NCBI GenBank assembly: GCA_947486185.1
Contig: CANKTH010000029.1
Span: 1 to 46,635 of the forward strand
DNA length: 46,635 nucleotides
Direction of reading: 5' to 3'
From: Deltaproteobacteria bacterium
GTDB taxonomy: Bacteria; Myxococcota_A; UBA796; SXON01
The translations under genes and the position numbers were made by a program. The notes under the pieces were generated by a model. It was not told where the DNA came from, did not search any database, and worked only from the letters and a program-made list of their open reading frames with translations. Below, in pieces: positions 41,221 to 46,635 of the stretch (within the stretch, counting starts at the first letter, position 1; each line of letters starts with the position of its first letter).

Positions 41221-42425
41221 GACGCCCCCGCCTCCGCGAGCACCTCGAGCACCCGGTCTACGTCTTCGTCACGCATGTCCGGGTACAGCGGTAGACTGAG
41301 GCAGCGGGAATAATGGTGTTCAGCCGCTGATAAGGAACCACCGCGTGGCGCGTCATGATGCACCGGGTGGTGGTGGACGGGCACATAGTGGACCTGAGTG
41401 TAGATCTCGGCGGCCAGGAGGCGGTGGTAGAGCGCCCGGCGGCGGTCAGCGAGCGCGCTGAGGCCCTCGCCCGGGCGGGCTCGGGTGCGCAAAACATACA
41501 GGTGATAAGCTGAAGATACCCCGTGACGCACGGGGAGCGGCTCCAAAGTGGCGCGGAGCGCGGCGTCACCCAAGCCGGCGTCGTACCGGGCCGCCAATGC
41601 CCGGCGGCGGCTGAGGAAACGATCCAGCTTCTTGAGTTGGGACAAGCCAAGCGCACAGGGTACGTCGCCGAGCCGATAGTGGTAGCCCATGGCCGTCTGT
41701 TCCTGGTACCAGGGCCCGTCGTTTTTCGACATCCGAGCTGGATCCCGGGTGATGCCGTGCGAACGTAGCTCCAGCAGCTGCCGGTAGGCTCCCTCATCCC
41801 GGGTCAGGATCGCCCCACCTTCGATGGTGGTCAGGTGTTTTACTGGATGAAAGGAGAGGATCGCGAAGTCGCTGTGGGTGCAGGAGCCGGCCCGGTAGAC
41901 CTCACCCTCGTGGCGGTAGGTCGCGCCGAGCGAGTGCGCCGCATCTTCGATGACCCGTGCGCCGAGGCGCCGGGCGAGGTCGGCGATTGCCGGCAGGTCG
42001 GCGACGGCGCCAGCATAGTCTACCGGGACCAGGACTCGGGCGCGAATTCCCTGCTTTTGAAGCTCATCAGCGGCGACGCTCAGCGTGGGCGCTGTGACGA
42101 TCGCCGTGTCGGGATCGATGTCGGCCAGGGCTGCGACCCCGCCGCTGTAGCGGATGCCGTTGGCCGATGCGACAAAGGTCATCGCCGAGGTGATCCCACC
42201 ATTTTGGGTGTCCACCCCGGCCACCATCGACGACAGATGCAGCGCCGCGGTGCCACTCGCGACCGCGACCGCGTAGGGCGCGCCACAACGTTCCGCCAGC
42301 GCCTCTTCAAATCGAGCCACTCCCGGCCCCTGGGTGAGCCAGTCACCCCGCAGCGCGTCTGTCACAGCTTGAACGTCGTCTTCCTCGATACACTGACGCC
42401 CGTAGGGCAGCGGCCGAGGGGTCAC
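41217..42425 (-). CDS. pseC: UDP-4-amino-4,6-dideoxy-N-acetyl-beta-L-altrosamine transaminase
   Basis: 402 residues, PLP-dependent sugar aminotransferase (DegT/DnrJ/EryC1 fold). LPYGRQCIEEDDVQAVTDALRGDWLTQGP is the PseC-type N-terminus; AVASGTAALHL binds phosphate, IEDAAHSLGATY holds the PLP-contact Asp, and SFHPVKHLTTIEGG contains the Schiff-base Lys. It converts the PseB 4-keto product to the 4-amino sugar. GTG start at 42425 overlaps the pseB stop (GTGA); stop overlaps pseG (ATGA). Confidence 0.92.
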   Translation of the reverse strand: MTPRPLPYGRQCIEEDDVQAVTDALRGDWLTQGPGVARFEEALAERCGAPYAVAVASGTAALHLSSMVAGVDTQNGGITSAMTFVASANGIRYSGGVAALADIDPDTAIVTAPTLSVAADELQKQGIRARVLVPVDYAGAVADLPAIADLARRLGARVIEDAAHSLGATYRHEGEVYRAGSCTHSDFAILSFHPVKHLTTIEGGAILTRDEGAYRQLLELRSHGITRDPARMSKNDGPWYQEQTAMGYHYRLGDVPCALGLSQLKKLDRFLSRRRALAARYDAGLGDAALRATLEPLPVRHGVSSAYHLYVLRTRARPGEGLSALADRRRALYHRLLAAEIYTQVHYVPVHHHPVHHDAPRGGSLSAAEHHYSRCLSLPLYPDMRDEDVDRVLEVLAEAGAS

Positions 42426-43465
42426 GACGGCGCTACCTGGGCGCCGCGCGCCACATGGGCATCAACCAGACGTCGTAGCTCCTCTACCCCCAACCACTGG
42501 TCGTTGGTGTCGCTCGCATAATGGAAGCCCGGCGTGACCATCGTGGCTCCACGTTCCGTGAGGTACCTGGCTTCATCCCATATGGGGCTGCTCGGGAGGA
42601 TGACGTACTCCTGGTCGAGGCGCGCGGTGCGAAAAGAGTCCGACGGGGTGATCATCTCCTCGTGGAGCTTCTCTCCGGGACGGATACCGATGATCTCGAT
42701 CCGGCAGTGCGGTGCCACCGCGCGGGCCAGGTCCACCACCCGAAAGCTCGGCAGACGTGGCACCACGATCTCGCCGCCCGCCATCGTGCGAAGCACACGG
42801 AGAACCTGCTCAACACCCTCGTCGAGGGTGATGTTGAAGCGGGTCATTCGTTCGTCGGTGATCGGCAACACCCCCTGGGCGCGCCGCGCGAGGAAGGCGT
42901 GGACCACGCTGCCGCGACTTCCGAGCACATTGCCATAACGAACAATCGAAAAGCGCAAGGACCGGGCGCCGCGAACGGTGTTGGCGGCGACAAACAGCTT
43001 GTCGGAGCAGAGCTTCGTGGCGCCATAGAGGTTGATGGGGGCGGCGGCCTTGTCGGTAGACAAGGCGACCACCCGAGAGACGCCGGTGTCCAGCGCACAC
43101 TCGATCACGTTTTGCGCTCCGAGCACGTTGGTCTTGATGAACTCGAAGGGGTTGTATTCGGCGGCGGGCACCTGTTTGAGCGCGGCAGCGTGGATCACCA
43201 CGTCCACCCCTTCAAAGGCGCGCTTCAATCTGTCCTTGTCGCGGACGTCGCCGAGGAAGAAGCGCATCCGTCGATCTTCGAACTCCGGGCGACGGCTCAT
43301 TTCAAACTGTTTGAGCTCGTCCCTTGAAAACACGACGACGCGCGAAGGGCCCGAAGGCATCTGGAGCAGGCGTTCGATAAAACGTTGGCCAAAGGAGCCC
43401 GTCGCGCCGGTGACCAACACGGAGGCGCCGGCGAGGGTGTCGGGCGAAGTGGCGAGGGTCGTCAT
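42422..43465 (-). CDS. pseB: UDP-N-acetylglucosamine 4,6-dehydratase (inverting)
   Basis: 347 residues from ATG 43465, preceded by GGAG at good spacing; upstream in-frame starts lack this. SDR-type enzyme: NAD(P) site VLVTGATGSFGQRF, VVVFSRDELKQFEM typical of PseB/FlaA1, VIHAAALKQVPAAEYNP, STDKAAAPINLYGATKLCSDKL with the Tyr-x3-Lys pair, and IGIRPGEKLHEEMI. First step of pseudaminic acid synthesis. First gene of the pseB-pseC-pseG set, divergent from the SDR gene at 43870. Confidence 0.94.
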   Translation of the reverse strand: MTTLATSPDTLAGASVLVTGATGSFGQRFIERLLQMPSGPSRVVVFSRDELKQFEMSRRPEFEDRRMRFFLGDVRDKDRLKRAFEGVDVVIHAAALKQVPAAEYNPFEFIKTNVLGAQNVIECALDTGVSRVVALSTDKAAAPINLYGATKLCSDKLFVAANTVRGARSLRFSIVRYGNVLGSRGSVVHAFLARRAQGVLPITDERMTRFNITLDEGVEQVLRVLRTMAGGEIVVPRLPSFRVVDLARAVAPHCRIEIIGIRPGEKLHEEMITPSDSFRTARLDQEYVILPSSPIWDEARYLTERGATMVTPGFHYASDTNDQWLGVEELRRLVDAHVARGAQVAPS

Positions 43466-43869
43466 CGTGGGTCTCCGAGGCGCGCCCCTTAACATCGGCA
43501 TACGTGCCGGGTCGGGCTCGAGGGAGCGAGAGACGCCGGGCCTTCACTGCTGGCGAGAATTGACCCGGGCGCGTCCATCGGCGCCGGCCAGCTTCCCACC
43601 CCGATCCGCTCGCAGTCGGACGGTCGATGTAGCCCTTCGGTCCTGGACCGCGAGGTAGACGCTCTCGGTGGGTTTGGGGGCCCCCCATCGAGCTGTGGCG
43701 TCCCGTTCGTTACGCACATTCCCGATTTCCATAGGGACATCTGGGTGAATCGTGCCTCGCGCGGGCCGGCCGGGCGCCCAGTGCCGTGGACCGGTCACCT
43801 TGCGGGAAGGGGCGGCTTGCGCTACCACCGGACCATCAATGTTTCTTCCAAGCATAGAAAGGCCGCGGC
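43466..43869. other. Divergent intergenic region, no gene seen
   Basis: 404 bases between pseB (minus) and the SDR gene (plus). It should hold promoters for both directions, but I find no convincing -35/-10 pair. A GC palindrome GGGGGCCCCC lies at 43676-43685. Open frames on both strands lack recognisable protein sequence. The base composition shifts toward A/T near its right end, approaching the SDR gene. Confidence 0.45.
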
Positions 43870-44547
43870 TTGAAGACCTTTATTGTAACAGGCGTCTCGC
43901 GGGGGTTGGGGCAGGCATTTTACCGGCTCCTCCTTCCGTTGCCGGTGCGACTCATCCTCATTGGCAAGGTGCTCCCCGCTGACCCGCCTGAGTTGACCCA
44001 GGCCGAGGTGATCTTCGTCAAGAAGGACCTCGCCGATCTCTCGCAACCCATTGATGTGGCGTCCTGGATTCACAAGGATGCGCGCGAGATTGTGTTCATC
44101 AACAACGCCGGCACCATTGATCCTCTCGTGGCCATAGGTTCGATTGCGGACGCAGAGATTATTGAGGCAACTGCCGTCAATTTCGTGTCGCCGGCTATGA
44201 TTTCGAATCAGCTCGCGCACCTATGTAAGCACAATGGCATCAAGCTCCGGATCCTGAACATCAGCTCCGGGGCGGCCGCCCGGGCCATCGCCGGCTGGGG
44301 CATGTACTGCTCCACCAAAGCCGCCATGAAAATGTTCTACGAATGCCTGGCATCCGAAAACGATAAGGTAACGGTCAGACACATTGATCCGGGCGTCATG
44401 GACACCGCGATGCAGGAAAAGATCAGAGATTGTAAAGAGGACGTCTTTGCCTTCGGGGAACAATTCATGCGTTTCAAGAGGGAAAATCTCCTGAGATCAC
44501 CCGATGCCGTCGCCAAAGATATTCTAATAGGCGAGGATCTCCTATGA
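43870..44547 (+). CDS. Short-chain dehydrogenase/reductase
   Basis: 225 residues from TTG 43870. NAD(P)-binding TGVSRGLGQAF at the N-terminus, FINNAGTIDP (NNAG motif), NISSG (catalytic Ser) and MYCSTKAAMKMF (Tyr-x3-Lys). The PGVMDT block follows, so the active site looks intact. Resembles sepiapterin/benzil reductase-type SDRs more than sugar epimerases. Codons use more A/T at third positions than the pse genes. It overlaps the phosphatase gene by ATGA, forming a three-gene coupled module with an ATP-grasp enzyme. A role in altering the side chain of a surface sugar is inference from location only. Confidence 0.85.
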   Translation: MKTFIVTGVSRGLGQAFYRLLLPLPVRLILIGKVLPADPPELTQAEVIFVKKDLADLSQPIDVASWIHKDAREIVFINNAGTIDPLVAIGSIADAEIIEATAVNFVSPAMISNQLAHLCKHNGIKLRILNISSGAAARAIAGWGMYCSTKAAMKMFYECLASENDKVTVRHIDPGVMDTAMQEKIRDCKEDVFAFGEQFMRFKRENLLRSPDAVAKDILIGEDLL

Positions 44548-45248
44548 AGATTGGCATCCTCGCGGATATTCATGCCAACTGTTTTGCCCTCGAAAGGGTC
44601 ATCGATGACTGCAAGCGCCTCGCCGTTGAAAAGTTCTTCTTCCTTGGCGATTTCGTCGGCTACTACTATTGGCCCAAGGAAGTGCTGGACATGATTTCCG
44701 GCCTTGGGGACTTCGTGGCCATCGGTGGCAACCACGAAGAGATGCTCAGAGAAGCTATGGTGGATCAGAGTCGGCGCGTGGCGATCAAGGCGAAATACGG
44801 CAGCGGCATCGACATCGCCATCGAGACCTTGAACGAGCAAGAGAAACGCTTTTTGAGCACGCTGCCCTCGACTCGGGCGCTTCGGATCGATGGCGTGAAT
44901 TTCTTGCTCTGCCACGGCTCTCCTACTAAAATCGATCAATATATTTATCCAGACGCCAGCGAGTCCGAGCTAAGCGGCTGCTTCGGTGCGGAAGCCGATG
45001 TTGTCCTCCTGGGGCATACTCACTACCCATTTGTCTTGAGTCAGAAGGACAGAATCATTGCCAATCCGGGCTCTGTTGGGCAACCTAGGGATGTCGGGAG
45101 CTTGGCGAGCTACTTCGTATTTGACACAAAAAACCGGTCCATGGTGCCCCGTCGTGTCGCGTTCGACAACGAGCCTATTCTGGCCGAGATCGCGAAAATC
45201 GATCCGGAGAATCAGTACTTGGGCAATATCCTTCGGCGCAACGTCTAA
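44544..45248 (+). CDS. Calcineurin-like metallophosphatase
   Basis: 234 residues. All metal-binding blocks are present in order: ILADIHANCFAL (D-x-H), LGDFVGYYY (GD), GGNHEEM (GNHE), LCHGSP (H) and LGHTHYPF (GHxH), then ANPGSVGQPR. This is the YfcE/MJ0936-like phosphodiesterase/phosphatase class, cytoplasmic. Codon use is less G/C-biased than in neighbours (an A/T run lies around 44935-44948). Overlaps the SDR gene (ATGA) and the ATP-grasp gene (TAATG). Possibly removes a phosphate from an intermediate made by this module. Confidence 0.9.
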   Translation: MKIGILADIHANCFALERVIDDCKRLAVEKFFFLGDFVGYYYWPKEVLDMISGLGDFVAIGGNHEEMLREAMVDQSRRVAIKAKYGSGIDIAIETLNEQEKRFLSTLPSTRALRIDGVNFLLCHGSPTKIDQYIYPDASESELSGCFGAEADVVLLGHTHYPFVLSQKDRIIANPGSVGQPRDVGSLASYFVFDTKNRSMVPRRVAFDNEPILAEIAKIDPENQYLGNILRRNV

Positions 45249-46219
45249 TGCTTGGGATGGCTAACGTGAACATCAACAATGTGCTTGTGACTGGCTGTGG
45301 GGGCGACATCGGTCAAGGGATCGGTAAAATCCTTATGGGCACAAGATACTTCGAAAGTGTCGTGGGCTGTGACCTTCACGATGACCATCCGGGGGCGCAC
45401 ATATTCAGCTCCTGCGAGCTCCTCCCGCGAGCTATCGATCCTGATTATTTTGAGTATCTCCGGCGGCTTATCCGCACTCATCACATCGACATGGTGATTC
45501 CCACCTCTGAAGCAGAGATTGAGGCGCTCCATCGGCATGGCTGCCATGAGTCTTTCGAGGGGATTCCTTTGGTCGTTGCCGACAGAGCCTCGATCAAGGT
45601 GGGTTTGGACAAACTGCTCACGAACGAGTTCTTGACGCTTCACGGCCTGGCTGCGCCTTGGACCCGTGTTGTGAGCCAGGGGCCGCCGCTGGAGCTGCCC
45701 TGCATTGTGAAGATGCGGCGAGGGCAGGGCAGCAAGAACTTTGCGATTGTCAGGGATCAGGCCACAGTGACTCACTGTCGCGAGACGCGCCCGGACGACA
45801 TCTGGCAGGAGCTCCTCTTGCCTGAGGACCAAGAGTACACGTGCGGTGTCTTTCGCGCTCGTTCAGGAGAACTCAGAACCCTCACGCTGCGGCGGAAATT
45901 AGTGGGCGGACTGACGGGATCAGGGGTCGTGGTCGATAACCCCGCGATTACGACATACCTTGAGAGAATTGCTCAGGGCTTGAGCTTGCGCGGCAGCATC
46001 AATGTTCAGCTGCGGCTGACCTCCGCGGGGCCTATAGCGTTTGAGATCAACCCACGATTTTCGAGCACCGTTGTGTTCAGGCATCTTCTGGGTTTCCAAG
46101 ACCTCATGTGGTCAATCATGGACCTCATGGAGCTCCCGCTGGAGCCCTATCAGAACGCGGCGGTCGGGGCCAAGATTTACCGCGGCTCTCACGAGTATAT
46201 TGTCAACGCGGCGCCTTAG
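45248..46219 (+). CDS. ATP-grasp carboxylate-amine ligase-like protein
   Basis: 323 residues. N-terminal Rossmann-like domain NVLVTGCGGDIGQGIGKIL, VIPTSEAEIEAL; then the ATP-grasp core with DKLLTNEFL, a lysine-containing strand LPCIVKMRRGQGSKN, WQELLLPEDQEYTCGVF and the Mg-binding end GPIAFEINPRFSST. Closest in pattern to CarB-like ATP-grasp enzymes of surface-sugar or modified-peptide loci, which join an acyl phosphate to an amine. The substrate is unknown; an aminoacyl substituent on the nonulosonate is one possibility. The start overlaps the phosphatase stop by TAATG. A GGCGCC-TTA-GGCGCC hairpin covers its stop codon (46210-46224). Confidence 0.85.
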   Translation: MLGMANVNINNVLVTGCGGDIGQGIGKILMGTRYFESVVGCDLHDDHPGAHIFSSCELLPRAIDPDYFEYLRRLIRTHHIDMVIPTSEAEIEALHRHGCHESFEGIPLVVADRASIKVGLDKLLTNEFLTLHGLAAPWTRVVSQGPPLELPCIVKMRRGQGSKNFAIVRDQATVTHCRETRPDDIWQELLLPEDQEYTCGVFRARSGELRTLTLRRKLVGGLTGSGVVVDNPAITTYLERIAQGLSLRGSINVQLRLTSAGPIAFEINPRFSSTVVFRHLLGFQDLMWSIMDLMELPLEPYQNAAVGAKIYRGSHEYIVNAAP

Positions 46220-46457
46220 GCGCCCGCGGGTATACGTCGGCCCATGCGAAAAACGTGTATAGGATCTCAGTCATCGCCGAGTTGACTGTATCGAGCGCAG
46301 CCGAACGGATGACAGCTTGGATATCCCGGCGGCATCGTCGGGCCACCCGAGCGAGCGGCTCCCCGGTTGGATGAGGGTGTACGCAGCAAAGTGAGCCGTC
46401 ACACCGGCCCGGAGGCCCCGCTCCGCTCGCCGCGCGACGTTGCTTGCGGAGGTCCCC
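46220..46457. other. Intergenic region before IS66-type gene; element end not identified
   Basis: 238 bases between the ATP-grasp gene and tnpA. I find no gene and no inverted repeat matching the GTAAGCG-type ends of IS66 elements, so the left boundary of the element cannot be placed. Minus-strand open frames here are not recognisable. Confidence 0.4.
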
Positions 46458-46635
46458 ATGGAACGCCGCAAGATCCAGGACGAGGACGACGCCCGAGCCT
46501 GTCTCGCCGAGGTCGCGCAGAGCGGCCTGGAGCGTGCCGCTTGGGCTCGGGCCCACGGCGTCGACGCCCGCAGCTTGAACGCCTGGCGGCTCACGGTCGG
46601 TCGGCGAGACGCCACCGCCGCGCCCGATCCGATCC
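46458..46635 (+). CDS. tnpA: IS66-type TnpA accessory protein, partial
   Basis: The first 59 residues only; the frame runs off the window. ATG 46458 has GGAGG five bases upstream. The sequence (DEDDARACLAEVAQSG, then AAWARAHGVDARSLNAWR) has the helix-turn-helix pattern of IS66-family TnpA/HTH proteins, in which a residue run like GLSRAAFCRRHGV is followed by the recognition helix. It probably marks an insertion sequence continuing to the right. An unrelated HTH protein is possible because tnpB and tnpC are not visible. Confidence 0.65.
   Translation, partial: MERRKIQDEDDARACLAEVAQSGLERAAWARAHGVDARSLNAWRLTVGRRDATAAPDPI

Noticed and set aside
43676..43685. GGGGGCCCCC palindrome as an operator
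   Set aside because: Simple GC palindrome in GC-rich DNA with no second copy or promoter context.
43777..43800. Sigma54 site TGGACC...TTGC near the SDR gene
   Set aside because: GG and GC are 12 bases apart rather than the required 10.

Overview
The window is GC-rich DNA whose genes are packed tightly, often with 1-4 base start/stop overlaps and with many TTG and GTG starts. Lipoproteins are unusually abundant: LTAC, FTAC, LLAC, LLGC and similar lipoboxes occur in at least nine genes. Two of them carry long runs of Asp-rich CDGxDNDCDGxxDE repeats (MopE-like), which I associate with Myxococcota and related former Deltaproteobacteria. The most economical reading is a chromosomal piece of such a bacterium, probably uncultivated. 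No rRNA, tRNA or CRISPR was seen.

Layout. 1-4.7 kb (minus): an SGNH hydrolase gene interrupted by an in-frame TAA at the window edge, then a coupled set alaS - rubrerythrin-like protein - nitronate monooxygenase. 4.8-7.6 kb (plus): an orphan OmpR-type response regulator coupled to a small membrane protein, then deoxynucleoside kinase and panB. 7.6-13.5 kb (minus): outer-membrane-type protein, HExxH-type putative peptide hydroxylase, and two MopE-like repeat lipoproteins, the first with a fibrinogen-like C-terminus. 13.7-22 kb: a lipoprotein alpha/beta hydrolase with a substituted nucleophile position, an MdlAB-type ABC exporter, and polA. 22-29.6 kb: a lipoprotein, a methyltransferase, a complete branched-chain amino-acid-type ABC importer (binding protein, LivH, LivM, LivG, LivF) behind a near-consensus promoter, and a lipid kinase. 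29.6-35 kb: a second SGNH protein, a TlpA-like lipoprotein with Ca-binding-type repeats, a START-like protein and two more lipoproteins, one of which appears to start at CTG.

35-43.5 kb is a glycosylation locus: glycosyltransferase 4, a DUF115/Maf-like protein with a coupled 80-residue partner, a pseudaminic-acid-associated methylase, an SpsF-type cytidylyltransferase, a further methyltransferase, and pseG-pseC-pseB. Together these point to CMP-pseudaminic acid (or a close nonulosonate) and its transfer to protein, although pseH and pseI are not in the window. 43.9-46.2 kb holds a coupled SDR - metallophosphatase - ATP-grasp module with visibly more A/T than its surroundings, followed at the window edge by the start of an IS66-type tnpA. 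It looks like an acquired addition to the sugar locus.

The best candidate for an undescribed system is the four-gene set at 7.6-13.5 kb, where an enzyme of a family known for beta-hydroxylating peptides sits directly upstream of two secreted Asp/Asn-rich repeat proteins and no conventional RiPP precursor is seen. The second is the SDR/phosphatase/ATP-grasp module next to the pse genes. Functions are inferred from motifs read by eye; no database search was possible.
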